DNA of 64,000 nucleotides from Rhodospirillaceae bacterium (GTDB lineage Bacteria > Pseudomonadota > Alphaproteobacteria > Rhodospirillales > UBA2165). The stretch is taken from the NCBI GenBank assembly GCA_947467145.1, contig CANIGJ010000015.1, positions 1 to 64,000 on the forward strand. Direction: 5' to 3'. A program made the translations under genes and the position numbers. Below, in pieces: positions 18,030-28,791 of this stretch; the first letter of the stretch is position 1; every line of letters begins with the position of its first letter. The notes beneath the pieces were generated by a model that was given only the letters and a program-made list of their open reading frames with translations, searched no databases and was not told where the DNA came from.

Positions 18030-19132
18030 CGTGGCATCTGTTCGTGCTGGTTTGGGGCAATGTGTTCGTCGAGCGTTTCGCCCGGCTCGTCGTGCCGTTC
18101 CTCGCCATGCCTGGAAACGTGCCGGCGCTGGCGGCCGACGATAAAGTCATTTTCCATGTCTATAGCGATGCGGCATCGCGCGCCGGTTTGGCAACCGCAC
18201 TGGCGCCTCTGGCGGCCTATTGCACCGTCGATATCCGTACCTTCGACGATGCAGCGGCGCGGCGTTTCAGCGGCGCGCAATATCGCTACGAACTGCAACG
18301 CTGGTGCCTGCGCGATCTCGCGCGCTCGATCAGCGAAGGCTCCTTGGTCCTGTTGGATTCCAATTTTATTCCGTCGAACGGTACCTTGGCTCACCTCGCG
18401 GCACAGCGGGCCAACGGCTATCGCGCCGCTTGCGTGACGTTCGTGCGCGCGGCGACCGCCAGGCTGGATGCGGCCTTAAGCCCGTGTTTGGCGGACGGCG
18501 CGCCCATCGATGGACGCGGGCTGTTCACCATCGCCACGGCATCGCTGCATCACATCACCGAGTCGTTCTTCGTCGATGCAGCCCCCTTCACGACCTATCC
18601 CAGCCAGATTTTGTGGCGCGCTGGCGCCGCCGGGTTCGTCGCGCGCAATTTCCTACCGCATCCGCTGATGATCCCGGTCTCCGATGCGCTGCAGCGTTCG
18701 CAAAGCACGATGGACTACGATCTCGCCCTGCGCCTGGCGTCCGACGATGTGATCTATGTCGGCCATGATTCCGACGACATGTTGTTGGTTAAATTCTCCG
18801 ACGAGGATCACCACGCCGAACGCGACGGCGCCCCTGCCCCGACGCTCGACCAGATCGGCCTGTTTCTGCTGACCTGCACCAATCATCGCCATCGCCTGTT
18901 CGCGAACGTACCGGCAGCGTTTCATGGCGGCGGGCGCGATGCGGCGTTCGAGGCGGCGGCCCTACAGTCCCAGCGCCTGATCGACGACGCGTATGGCTGG
19001 ATCGATCAGGTTGCGGCGCAAGCCGGGCGGCTCGATGCGCGGCTGTTAATGTATCTCAAAAGCCATCTCGGCCCGATCGAGGATTTCATGTCGCCGCAGC
19101 TCGAGCCTTCGGCGCTGGGGCGATTGCCCTAA
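18026..19132 (+). CDS. Uncharacterised protein paired with a glycosyltransferase
   Basis: This is a 368-residue protein without signal peptide, translationally coupled to the CgeB-like gene (GTG inside GTGA at 18026). The opening resembles a group of putative nucleotide-sugar transferases: LFVLVWGNVFVERFARLVVP, then FLAMPGNVPAL and a strand KVIFHVYSDA. Later it has LLDSNFIPSNGTL, ITESFFVDAAPF, a Trp followed by FVARNFLPHPLMI, and STMDYDLALRLA. I recognise this layout from hypothetical glycosyltransferase-like proteins near sugar genes but cannot name a characterised member. A glycan-related role is inferred from the coupling only. Confidence 0.65.
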   Translation: MTWHLFVLVWGNVFVERFARLVVPFLAMPGNVPALAADDKVIFHVYSDAASRAGLATALAPLAAYCTVDIRTFDDAAARRFSGAQYRYELQRWCLRDLARSISEGSLVLLDSNFIPSNGTLAHLAAQRANGYRAACVTFVRAATARLDAALSPCLADGAPIDGRGLFTIATASLHHITESFFVDAAPFTTYPSQILWRAGAAGFVARNFLPHPLMIPVSDALQRSQSTMDYDLALRLASDDVIYVGHDSDDMLLVKFSDEDHHAERDGAPAPTLDQIGLFLLTCTNHRHRLFANVPAAFHGGGRDAAFEAAALQSQRLIDDAYGWIDQVAAQAGRLDARLLMYLKSHLGPIEDFMSPQLEPSALGRLP

Positions 19133-19134
19133 GC

Positions 19135-20304
19135 CTATTTCTTGAAGTGCTTGGCCAGTCGTTCGATGGCCGTATCGAGCAATGCATCCTGCTTGCAGTA
19201 GCAGAAGCGCGCGAAGTGATCGACGCCGCTTTTCACCCCGCCCTGATAGAACGCGCTGAACGGCACGGCGGCGACGCCCGCCTCGATCGTGATATGTTTG
19301 CAGAACTCGACATCGTCGCCGTTGAAGCCGAGCGGACGGAAATCGACGCCGATGAAGTACGTGCCCTGCGATTGCATCACGCCGAAGCCGATGTCTTTCA
19401 GCCCCTGGGCGAAGCGGTCGCGTTTCTTTTGCAGATCGCTCGAAAGCCCCGCGAAATAGGTATCGTCCTGGCGTAGTCCGTCGGCGACGGCCTTTTGCAA
19501 TCCGGGCGGCGTGGTGAAGGTCAGGAACTGGTGCGCGCGAGCGACGGCCGTGACCAGCGGCGGCGCCGCCGTCGTATAGCCGACCTTCCAGCCGGTCATC
19601 GAGAACGTCTTGCCGGCCGAGCCGATGCGCAGGCAACGCTCGCGCATGCCGGGCAAGGTCATCAGCGGGATATGCGCGCGGCCGTCATAGACGAGGTGCT
19701 CATAGACTTCGTCGCAGATGGCGTATGTGTCGTGCTTGAGCATGAGCTTGGCGATGAATTCAAGCTCGGCCTGCGTGAAGACCTTGGCCGAAGGGTTCAT
19801 CGGCGTGTTGAACAGAATCAGTTTGGTCTTGTCGGAAAAGGCCGCCGCCAGTTGATCGAGCGGCAGCTTCCATTCGGGCGGCTCGATGCGCACGATCTTC
19901 GGGATCGCGCCGGCGCGGCGCAAGATTGGCAGATAGCTGTCGTACAGCGGTTCGATTAGCACAGCCTCGTCGCCGGGCTCGATCAGGCCGAAGATGCAGG
20001 CGGCCAGCGCCTCGGTGGCGCCCGACGTGACGATCACCTCGTTCTGCCAATCGACGTCGAGATCGTAGAAGCGTTTGTTGTGCGCGGCGACGGCCTGGCG
20101 CAGATCCGGCAGGCCGGCCATCGGCGGATATTGATTGGGCCCGTTGAGCAGCGCGTTCGCCGCGACCTGACGCACGGCCTCCGGCCCGTCGGTATCGGGA
20201 AAGCCCTGCCCGAGATTGATGGCGTTGTGTTCGGTGGCGAGCGCGGACATCACCGTGAAGATGGTGGTGCCGTATTCGTCGAGAATGGTGTTCGGACCCT
20301 TCAT
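19135..20304 (-). CDS. Class I/II PLP-dependent aminotransferase
   Basis: This fold-type I aminotransferase has 389 residues. Family marks are GQGFPDTDGPE, the cofactor-contacting TSGATEALAACIFGL, NTPMNPSAKVF, ICDEVYEHLVYDG and the PLP-lysine segment IGSAGKTFSMTGWKVG. A C-terminal substrate arginine appears to lie in DHFARFCYCK. It resembles methionine/kynurenine aminotransferases (YbdL, KAT) and also alphaproteobacterial aspartate-type enzymes; the substrate is not fixed by sequence. It begins inside the stop of the upstream HAD gene (ATGA), so it is coupled to it. It converges on the gene ending at 19132 with a two-base gap and no evident terminator. Confidence 0.9.
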   Translation of the reverse strand: MKGPNTILDEYGTTIFTVMSALATEHNAINLGQGFPDTDGPEAVRQVAANALLNGPNQYPPMAGLPDLRQAVAAHNKRFYDLDVDWQNEVIVTSGATEALAACIFGLIEPGDEAVLIEPLYDSYLPILRRAGAIPKIVRIEPPEWKLPLDQLAAAFSDKTKLILFNTPMNPSAKVFTQAELEFIAKLMLKHDTYAICDEVYEHLVYDGRAHIPLMTLPGMRERCLRIGSAGKTFSMTGWKVGYTTAAPPLVTAVARAHQFLTFTTPPGLQKAVADGLRQDDTYFAGLSSDLQKKRDRFAQGLKDIGFGVMQSQGTYFIGVDFRPLGFNGDDVEFCKHITIEAGVAAVPFSAFYQGGVKSGVDHFARFCYCKQDALLDTAIERLAKHFKK

Positions 20305-21059
20305 GGGTTCTGGTGCTCCCCGTTGACGCCGAAGAAAAGCATCAATTCGGGCAGCGCCGCAATAACCGCGTCCGGCTTCTGCGCGGTTGCTTGCGGTGCA
20401 ACAGCGCCCTTCGGGTTGTACCAGATGGTGCGGATGTCGTGCCGCTTGGCGGCGGCAATATCGTTTTCCAGATGATCGCCGATCATCCAGATGTCGGCGC
20501 CCGCGTAGTTCAGGCGTTCGAGCACCGTGAAATACGCCTCCTTGAACGGCTTGCCGGCGCCGATCTCCTCTTCGATCAGGATATGCGCGAAATACGGTTC
20601 CAACGCGAAGCGTTCGATCTTGCCGCGCTGCGTGCGGCTCTCGCCATTGGTCAGCAGCGCCAGCGGAATGGCGCTCGCCTTGAGTGCGTTCAAGATGTCG
20701 AGCGCGCCGTCATTGAGGAACGACGAGCGTCCGGTATTGTGCGAAATCCCTTCGCGCAATCTTTCGGCTAACGCGGCATCGTCGCCGAACCCCAATTGCG
20801 CCAGCGCGTCGGCGACCAGGGCGGCGCGCGCCCCGGCATAATCGAGTGCCGGCCCGGCGCGGCGTTGTGCATCGGCCCAGGCGCGCCCGCGTGCGGCATC
20901 GAGGGCGGCGACGATGGTCGGAAGTTCATGGCGCTCGGTCAGTTCAGGGACCGTGGCGATTCCCTCAAGCCAGGCATCCTGAACGCGACCGGTCCGGCCG
21001 ATCAGGGTATCGTCGAGATCGAAAATGATGGCCGCAGGCCGGGTCACCGGGGTGCTCAT
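20301..21059 (-). CDS. HAD-superfamily phosphatase
   Basis: This haloacid-dehalogenase type hydrolase has 252 residues. Motif I is IFDLDDTLIG with the nucleophile and acid/base aspartates. Motif II is LLTNGE, the conserved lysine lies in GAGKPFKEAYF, and motif IV is MIGDHLENDI. The alpha-helical cap between about residues 20 and 120 puts it in subfamily IA. The substrate is unknown; phosphoglycolate- or YjjG nucleotide-type phosphatase activity is possible. It is the first gene of a two-gene operon with the aminotransferase, overlapping it by four bases. Confidence 0.87.
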   Translation of the reverse strand: MSTPVTRPAAIIFDLDDTLIGRTGRVQDAWLEGIATVPELTERHELPTIVAALDAARGRAWADAQRRAGPALDYAGARAALVADALAQLGFGDDAALAERLREGISHNTGRSSFLNDGALDILNALKASAIPLALLTNGESRTQRGKIERFALEPYFAHILIEEEIGAGKPFKEAYFTVLERLNYAGADIWMIGDHLENDIAAAKRHDIRTIWYNPKGAVAPQATAQKPDAVIAALPELMLFFGVNGEHQNP

Positions 21060-21228
21060 GAGCGGTTCCTAACACGTGCGGTCGGTTTGCCAAAGTCCGT
21101 GCCTGCCATCATCAAAATTAGGCAGATGCCGATTTTTTGATCATTTTTTGGGCATCGATTTTGAGCAAAGTCACCGAGAGGCCCCCGGAATCCGTGCAAA
21201 ATCCTGCATACAAAGATTCGGCATGATC

Positions 21229-21244
21229 TGGCACGTATCCTGCG
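21229..21244 (+). promoter_or_regulatory. Sigma-54 (-24/-12) promoter of glnB-glnA
   Basis: TGGCACGTATCCTGCG fits the RpoN consensus TGGCACG-N4-TTGCW with a single mismatch. The essential GG and GC pairs are ten bases apart, as required. It lies about 92 bases before the glnB ATG. NtrC-dependent control under nitrogen limitation is the family expectation. An imperfect TGCA-N6-TGCA element at about 21195-21208 could be part of an activator site, but this is weak. Confidence 0.8.
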
Positions 21245-21248
21245 TTAA

Positions 21249-21674
<426 letters not shown>

Positions 21675-21755
21675 TCCGATCCTCATCCATCGCCTCCGTC
21701 CGGGGGCGCAGCCATCTCTGATATTTACGTATTCGATACAAGAAAGGACCCGCTC

Positions 21756-23177
21756 ATGGCGTTGAACTGCAAAACACCCGAAGACGTCGCGAAGGCGATC
21801 AAAGAACATGACATCCGCCATGTCGATCTGCGCTTCACCGATCCGCGCGGCAAGTGGCAGCATCTGACCCAATTGCCCTACACCATCGATGAAGCCGCCT
21901 ATACCGACGGCATCATGTTCGACGGCTCGTCCATTGCTGGCTGGAAGGCCATCAACGAATCCGACATGGCGCTGATCCCCGATCCGACGACGGCGACGAT
22001 CGATCCGTTCCTGGCGCAGCCGACCCTCGTGCTGTTCTGCGACGTTAAAGATCCCGTCACCGGCGAAGGCTATTCGCGCGACCCGCGTACGGTCGCCAAG
22101 CGCGCCGAGGCCTATCTGAAGTCGACCGGCATTGGCGACACCGCCTTTTTCGGACCGGAGCCGGAATTCTTCCTGTTCGACGACGTCAAATACAAAGTCT
22201 CGATGAACCACAACTTCTATCAGATCGATGACGTCGAAATGCCGCACAACACGAGCGCGGATTTCCCGGAAGGCAACATGGGCCATCGCCCGCCGACGAA
22301 GGGTGGCTACTTCCCCGTTCCGCCGATGGATTATGTGACCGATCTGCGCTCTGAAATGGTGACGACCCTCGAAGAGATGGGCGTCACGATGGAAAAGCAT
22401 CATCACGAAGTCGCACCGGCGCAGCACGAACTGGGCATCAAGTACGACACCCTGACCCGCTCGGCCGACAACGTGCAGCTCTACAAGTACGTCGTCTCCA
22501 TGTGCGCCCACACCTACGGCAAGACGGCGACCTTCATGCCGAAGCCGCTCAAGGGCGACAACGGCTCGGGCATGCATACCCACCAGTCGATCTGGAAGGC
22601 CGGCAAGCCGCTGTTCGCCGGTACGGGCTATGCGGATCTGTCGCAGCAGGCGCTGTGGTACATCGGCGGCATCATCAAACACGCCAAGTCGCTGAATGCC
22701 TTCACCAACCCGCTGACCAACAGCTACAAGCGTTTGATCCCGGGCTTTGAAGCGCCCGTGCTGCTCGCCTACTCGGCGCGCAACCGTTCCGCTTCGTGCC
22801 GCATCCCCTACTCGGCCAGCCCGGCCGGTAAGCGCGTCGAAGTTCGTTTCCCGGATCCGGGTTGCAACCCGTACCTGGGCTTCGCGGCCATGATGATGGC
22901 TGGCCTCGACGGCATCCAGAACAAGATCGATCCGGGCAGCTCGATGGACAAGAACCTGTACGACCTGCCGCCGGAAGAACTGGCCCAGGTTCCGCAGGTT
23001 TGCGGTTCCTTGCGCGAAGCGATCGAGAACCTGAAGGCCGACAATGCCTACCTGAAGGCCGGCGACGTGTTCACCGACGATCTGATCGAAGGCTACATCG
23101 ATCTGCGTATGGAAGAGGTCTACAACCTCGAACACACGCCGCACCCGGTCGAGTACGCGATGTACTACTCGGTCTAA
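21756..23177 (+). CDS. glnA: Glutamine synthetase, type I
   Basis: GlnA makes glutamine from glutamate, ammonia and ATP as a dodecamer in the cytoplasm. At 473 residues it is full length for GSI-beta. It shows [17 protein letters not shown], the metal-site [42 protein letters not shown] and the glutamate-binding [10 protein letters not shown]. The adenylylation loop [10 protein letters not shown] has its tyrosine near residue 402, so control by GlnE is expected. A GAAAGGA motif lies before the ATG. A strong terminator follows the stop. Confidence 0.98.
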   Translation: MALNCKTPEDVAKAIKEHDIRHVDLRFTDPRGKWQHLTQLPYTIDEAAYTDGIMFDGSSIAGWKAINESDMALIPDPTTATIDPFLAQPTLVLFCDVKDPVTGEGYSRDPRTVAKRAEAYLKSTGIGDTAFFGPEPEFFLFDDVKYKVSMNHNFYQIDDVEMPHNTSADFPEGNMGHRPPTKGGYFPVPPMDYVTDLRSEMVTTLEEMGVTMEKHHHEVAPAQHELGIKYDTLTRSADNVQLYKYVVSMCAHTYGKTATFMPKPLKGDNGSGMHTHQSIWKAGKPLFAGTGYADLSQQALWYIGGIIKHAKSLNAFTNPLTNSYKRLIPGFEAPVLLAYSARNRSASCRIPYSASPAGKRVEVRFPDPGCNPYLGFAAMMMAGLDGIQNKIDPGSSMDKNLYDLPPEELAQVPQVCGSLREAIENLKADNAYLKAGDVFTDDLIEGYIDLRMEEVYNLEHTPHPVEYAMYYSV

Positions 23178-23200
23178 GGTTTCGGCCTTACCCAAAGAGA

Positions 23201-23230
23201 AGCCCCGCTGCGATGCAGCGGGGCTTTTTC
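23201..23230 (+). terminator. Intrinsic terminator of glnBA
   Basis: A perfect 11-bp stem, AGCCCCGCTGC with GCAGCGGGGCT around a GAT loop (23201-23225), is followed by a T run. It lies 24 bases after the glnA stop. Confidence 0.92.
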
Positions 23231-23253
23231 TTTGTGCCAAGAACGCGACGAAG

Positions 23254-24183
23254 TTAATTCAGCTTCAGCAGCTTCTTCGCATTGCCCGACATGATCTTTT
23301 CCTTGTCGGCCGCGCTGAGACCTAACTGGTCGATCAGGTCGATGCCGCGCTGTTTGAGCGGCCACAGCGGCGGGGCGTCGGTGCCGAAGATGAAATGATC
23401 GATACCAACTGTCTCCATCGCGCAGCGCGCCGCCGGCAGATGGTAAGAAACGCAATCGAGATAGACCATTTTCAGATATTCAGACGGCTTCTTTTTGATC
23501 AGCATCGGCTCGTAGGGTCCCAGGAAGTAAGCCTCTTCCTGCAACTCGTACGCATAGTCGAGCCGGCCGATCATTTCGCTGATGCCGCCGCCGAGATGCG
23601 TGCCAATCAACTTCAGCTTGGGGAACTTCTCGAAGATGCCGCGCACGATGAGGCGCGACAGAGCGAGTGAGTTGTCGAACGGCCGTCCGACGCTGGAGGC
23701 CAGGCGGTAATCCTGCATGCGCTCCTCGCCGTACGCCACCGTCGGCGGATGCATCATGATCGGCGCGTCGAGATCGTGCATCATCTGGAAGAACGGCATG
23801 CAGACGTCGTCGTCGGGATAGGCGCCGTTGACGCTGGACGTGATCATCGCGCCCTTCAGGCCGTCTTCCTTGATGGCGCGTTCGGTTTCGCGCGTGAATT
23901 CGTCACCGCCGTCGGCGACCGCGCCGGCGAGTGCGACCAGCTTGCCCGCATGCTTGTCCTGCATCTCGGCGAAGTAGCGGTTGAGGTCTTTGATGATCTG
24001 CAGCTGATAGGCGCGATCCTTGCCCTTCAGTTCGTGCAGCGGGTTGGAGATGACGATGAGATCGACGCCGGCCTCCTCGTTCACCTTCAACACGTTCTCG
24101 ATGACCATCGGGCATTTGCCCTGCCAATAGGGCCGCTTGGCCCATTCCGGCAGATGAACGTGATTGTGGAATTCGATGATCAT
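23254..24183 (-). CDS. Amidohydrolase family (ACMSD-like) metal-dependent hydrolase
   Basis: This 309-residue TIM-barrel amidohydrolase belongs to the Amidohydro_2 family. The metal ligands are visible: HNHVH at residues 6-10 (HXH), a His in IMMHPP, a His in LIGTHLGGG and the aspartate in IFGTDAPPLW. The overall plan is that of aminocarboxymuconate-semialdehyde decarboxylase and gamma-resorcylate decarboxylase relatives, so the reaction may be a decarboxylation or a hydrolysis; the substrate is unknown. It lies 73 bases downstream of the peroxiredoxin gene on the same strand and may share its transcript. Confidence 0.85.
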   Translation of the reverse strand: MIIEFHNHVHLPEWAKRPYWQGKCPMVIENVLKVNEEAGVDLIVISNPLHELKGKDRAYQLQIIKDLNRYFAEMQDKHAGKLVALAGAVADGGDEFTRETERAIKEDGLKGAMITSSVNGAYPDDDVCMPFFQMMHDLDAPIMMHPPTVAYGEERMQDYRLASSVGRPFDNSLALSRLIVRGIFEKFPKLKLIGTHLGGGISEMIGRLDYAYELQEEAYFLGPYEPMLIKKKPSEYLKMVYLDCVSYHLPAARCAMETVGIDHFIFGTDAPPLWPLKQRGIDLIDQLGLSAADKEKIMSGNAKKLLKLN

Positions 24184-24256
24184 ATGAGCCTCCCGATACG
24201 AAAAAAAGCGGGCGCCGTTGACCGGCGCCTCGCTGATACGTGAACCCGAACTGGGC

Positions 24257-24709
24257 TTACTTCAACTTGTCGTAGTCCGCGAGAACCTCGGCCGGATGAT
24301 CGGCCGGGCTGACCTTGCCGTAGGCCTTGAGGATCTTGCCGTCGCCGCCGACCAGAACCGACACGCGGCTCGCCGTGCGCGATTCGTCCGTCGCGGCGCC
24401 ATAGGCCTTGGACATGGCGTGATCGGTATCGCTCAACAGATCGTACGGGAACGTGCAGCCGTCCTTGAATTTCTTGTTGGCTTCCGGCGCATCGAAGCTG
24501 ACGCCGACGACGGCGATGCCGCGCTTCTGGAAGTCGGCATAATGATCGCGGAACGTTTTGCCTTCGATGGTGCAGCCCGGCGTGTCCGCCTTGGGATACC
24601 ACCAGATGAGGACGGGTTTGCCGGTAAAACTTTTGAGGCCGACCTTGGCGCCGTCCTGATTCTGAAGCGTGAAATCCGGAGCGCTGCTTCCTTCGGAAAC
24701 GACAGACAT
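24257..24709 (-). CDS. Peroxiredoxin (BCP/PrxQ type)
   Basis: This thiol peroxidase of 150 residues reduces hydrogen and organic peroxides. The peroxidatic site PKADTPGCTIEGKTFRDHY is clear. The resolving Cys of typical BCP proteins, five residues after the first, is replaced (CTIEGK). Another Cys in FKDGCTFPYDLLSD could serve, or the enzyme may be of 1-Cys type. The ATG at 24709 is fixed by a TAGGAGGAA motif; the frame extends further upstream without one. Confidence 0.9.
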   Translation of the reverse strand: MSVVSEGSSAPDFTLQNQDGAKVGLKSFTGKPVLIWWYPKADTPGCTIEGKTFRDHYADFQKRGIAVVGVSFDAPEANKKFKDGCTFPYDLLSDTDHAMSKAYGAATDESRTASRVSVLVGGDGKILKAYGKVSPADHPAEVLADYDKLK

Positions 24710-24789
24710 GCTTCCTCCTATTCCTAATGCGGCCATTAAGCGGCCAGTCATGGATAGGATGAAAGTAAGCAAATGATTAGTCCAGGCGA

Positions 24790-25023
24790 TTAGTAAAGAT
24801 TGTCTTCTCGCCGGGGCGCCTGGACCTGACCTTGGCCTTGGGCCCGATTGATCACGAAGCGCAGCTTATTGAGGGCGACGCGTTTTAGTTGCTCGGGGCT
24901 GCTGGCGGCATCGCCGACGACGACCGCCTCGGCTCGGCTGACTGGGTCCATGGCCGTGACTCGAACGAACCGTCCTTGCTGGACGAATTCGAACAAGACT
25001 TCGTTGAGTGGTTCCTGCGCCAT
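24790..25023 (-). CDS. DUF6898-like small protein
   Basis: This is a 77-residue cytoplasmic protein with N-terminus MAQEPLNEVLFEFVQQGRFVRV, then AMDPVSRAEAVVVGD and KRVALNKLRFVINRA. The pattern matches a small alphaproteobacterial family that I believe is DUF6898; the function is unknown. It is divergent from hemB, with 68 bases between the two starts, so their promoters overlap. The frame is open upstream of 25023, but the homologous N-terminus begins there. Confidence 0.72.
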   Translation of the reverse strand: MAQEPLNEVLFEFVQQGRFVRVTAMDPVSRAEAVVVGDAASSPEQLKRVALNKLRFVINRAQGQGQVQAPRREDNLY

Positions 25024-25031
25024 CGTGCTAA

Positions 25032-26102
<1,071 letters not shown>

Positions 26103-26104
26103 AG

Positions 26105-28510
26105 ATGTGGAGCTGGCGCGAAACTGTCGGCTTGTTCGCGTCCGCGGTTCTGTTCGTGTTCTTTGCGCTGTTGGGCTGGGCGATGGGATCGCTGCCCGCG
26201 CCAAAAGAGAACAAGAGCGTCGCCAATCTTGAGGCGCGCGTCGACGTGCTCTTCGATGCCGACGGCATTCCTTACATCTACGGCCAGGATTTCGATAGCG
26301 CGGCCTATGCGTTGGGTTATGCCCATGCGCGCGATCGCCTGTGGCAGATGGAATTGCAGCGCCGCCTAGCGCAGGGGCGTCTGTCCGAATTGTTCGGCGA
26401 TCGTTCGCTGACGCTCGATCGGCAATATCGCAATTTGGGTGTCTACGCCTCGGCACAGAAATCGGTCGCCGCACTCGACGAAGATGTGCGTAAGCATCTG
26501 CAGGCCTATGCCAACGGCGTGAATGCCTGGATCGCGGCGCATGACGGCGCCTTGCCGATTGAGTTCCTACTGATCAACGATCGGCCCGAACCGTGGACCG
26601 TTGCTGACTCGGTGGTCTGGACCAAGCTGATGGCGATCCGCCTCAGCGGCAATTATCAGGCCGAACTGGTGCGCGCCCGCCTCGCCCGCAGCCTGCCGCG
26701 CGAACGCATTGAGGATTTGTGGCCCGCCTACCCCGCCGCCGGGCCGATCACGACCGAACCGGTGCGCCAAGCGTCGGACGCGCAAACGAAGCCATCCGAC
26801 GATCTGTTGTGGGCACTCAATCTGCCGCTGCCGACGCTGCCCGAACCCGACGAAATGCCTGGCGCCTCGAACGCCTGGGCGGTTGCCGGCTCGCGCACGG
26901 ATACCGGCAAGCCGATCCTCGCCAACGATCCGCATCTCGGCTTCTCCGCGCCGATCATGTGGTATCTCGCCAAGATCGTGACGCCGGAGGCTTCGGTCTC
27001 TGGGGCGACCGTTCCCGGCCTGCCTTACGTTGCCGTGGGGCATAACGATCGCATCGCCTGGGGCCTGACGGCGACGGAAAGCGATCTGCAGGACGCCGTG
27101 CTCGAACGTCTCGCGGTGGATGCGCCCGATAGTTACGACACGCCCGATGGCCCGCGCCCTTTCGAACAGCGCACCGAGATCATCAAGGTCCGTGGCCAGT
27201 CCGACGTCACCCATATCGTGCGCGCCACGCGTCATGGACCGGTGATTTATGGCGAACCGACGCCGCTCGAAGATGGGCGTTCGGCCGTCATCGCCCTGCA
27301 GGCGACGTTCCTGGCCGACGACGACACGAGCATCCAGGCGCTGCATCGTCTCAACCGCGCGCGCGATCATGGCCAGTTCCTGACGGCGATCGGCAATATC
27401 GTGGCGCCGCAGATCAACATCACCTACGCCGATGCCGATGGCGTTATCGGGTTTTATGCGCCGGGTCGCGTGCCGGTCCGTAAACGCGGCGACGGCTTCT
27501 ATGTGCGCTCGGGGTGGGACGCAGAAGAAGACTGGGACGGCTATATCCCGTTCGCCGAATTGCCGCACATCGTCGATCCCGCCAACGGCACGATCGTCAA
27601 TGCCAACAACCGGATCGTCGGCGACAGCTATTCACATTTCCTGTCGCGCGACTGGGACGCGCCCTATCGCGCCGAACGCATCATCACCATGCTCGGCGAA
27701 AAACGCGGCAAATACGAGATGCAGGATGCGGTCCGCATGCAGGCCGACAATGTCTCGCTCGTCGCGAAAACCCTGTTGCCGTTGATGACGACGTTCGAGC
27801 CGCAATCGCCGCTGGGGCGGCGGGTGATCTCGCGCATGCGCACCTGGAACGGCCATATGACGCGCGACGCCGAGGAGCCGCTAATCTTCATCGCCTGGCT
27901 GCGCCGCTTCAGCCGTGCGGTCTACGAGGACGAACTGGGCGACAACGCATCTGCCTTCTGGTCGTTCCGGCCGCTGTTCATCCGGAACATCCTGACCACG
28001 GACACCGGCAATTATTGGTGCGACGACAAACGCACGCCGGTGGTCGAGACCTGTCGCGGGCTGCTGGAATCGTCGCTTATGACCACCTTGCATGAACTCG
28101 AACTGCGCGAAGGCACGGACGAGGTCAACGATTGGCGCTGGGGCGACGAACATCGCGCCCGCTTCAATCATCCGCTGTTCAACGCCATGCCGGTCCTAGG
28201 CTCGATCGCCAATCTGTGGATCGAAACCGACGGCGGCGAATATACGGTCAACCGTGGCGGGATGCGGATCTCCGACGACATCAATCCGTTCTCGCACGTC
28301 CATGGGTCGGGTTTTCGCGGCGTCTATAATTTGGCCGATCTCGACCGCTCACGCTTCATCATCGCGACGGGGCAGTCCGGCAATATCCTGTCGCCCCATT
28401 ACCGCAACATGATGTGGACGTGGCGCGACAACGGTTTCGTGGTGCTGAATAAATCGCGCGAAACCTTGGCCCGCGAAGCCCGCCTACGGATCACCCTGAC
28501 GCCACGGTAA
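26105..28510 (+). CDS. Penicillin acylase family (Ntn) hydrolase
   Basis: This 801-residue member of the self-cleaving Ntn-hydrolase family includes penicillin G acylases, cephalosporin acylases and N-acyl-homoserine-lactone acylases. An N-terminal membrane or signal segment (GLFASAVLFVFFALLGWAMG) directs it across the inner membrane. The alpha-chain region has DADGIPYIYGQD and ALGYAHARDRLWQMELQRR. The autocleavage site is PGASNAWAV, with the nucleophilic serine at residue 255. NDPHLGFSAPIMWYLAKI and the oxyanion Asn segment follow in the beta chain. The natural substrate is not predictable. It lies two bases after hemB, so they are co-transcribed although unrelated in function. Confidence 0.9.
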   Translation: MWSWRETVGLFASAVLFVFFALLGWAMGSLPAPKENKSVANLEARVDVLFDADGIPYIYGQDFDSAAYALGYAHARDRLWQMELQRRLAQGRLSELFGDRSLTLDRQYRNLGVYASAQKSVAALDEDVRKHLQAYANGVNAWIAAHDGALPIEFLLINDRPEPWTVADSVVWTKLMAIRLSGNYQAELVRARLARSLPRERIEDLWPAYPAAGPITTEPVRQASDAQTKPSDDLLWALNLPLPTLPEPDEMPGASNAWAVAGSRTDTGKPILANDPHLGFSAPIMWYLAKIVTPEASVSGATVPGLPYVAVGHNDRIAWGLTATESDLQDAVLERLAVDAPDSYDTPDGPRPFEQRTEIIKVRGQSDVTHIVRATRHGPVIYGEPTPLEDGRSAVIALQATFLADDDTSIQALHRLNRARDHGQFLTAIGNIVAPQINITYADADGVIGFYAPGRVPVRKRGDGFYVRSGWDAEEDWDGYIPFAELPHIVDPANGTIVNANNRIVGDSYSHFLSRDWDAPYRAERIITMLGEKRGKYEMQDAVRMQADNVSLVAKTLLPLMTTFEPQSPLGRRVISRMRTWNGHMTRDAEEPLIFIAWLRRFSRAVYEDELGDNASAFWSFRPLFIRNILTTDTGNYWCDDKRTPVVETCRGLLESSLMTTLHELELREGTDEVNDWRWGDEHRARFNHPLFNAMPVLGSIANLWIETDGGEYTVNRGGMRISDDINPFSHVHGSGFRGVYNLADLDRSRFIIATGQSGNILSPHYRNMMWTWRDNGFVVLNKSRETLAREARLRITLTPR

Positions 28511-28521
28511 CCCTATCGCCC

Positions 28522-28544
28522 AATACACTACCATAGAGTGTATT
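28522..28544 (+). terminator. Possible weak terminator after the acylase gene
   Basis: An 8-bp inverted repeat, AATACACT with AGTGTATT and a seven-base loop, lies 11 bases after the stop, followed by only TTCTG. It may be a weak terminator. The rest of the 281-base gap before motA (28545-28791) contains a TTGACA hexamer at 28634 without a convincing -10 box, and no gene. Confidence 0.35.
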
Positions 28545-28791
28545 TCTGCACGTAGGGGTTTAAAAGGCGCTCGGTAAAGCGAATAAGTGGTCCGTAGTAA
28601 GAGAAAGATATTTTACGTTGCGATTCCGCTATATTGACACCCGTTGGAACATCAATGAAAACGTAGTGTCATCTGGGGATAGGCCTTCTGGCCTCGCAAA
28701 CTAACAAGTATTTCATCTTGAGGGCGCTAATAAATCGACGGGGGTGCGCTGCACAACCCGAGACTACAGCGAGGGACCCGGGGCCTAACTA

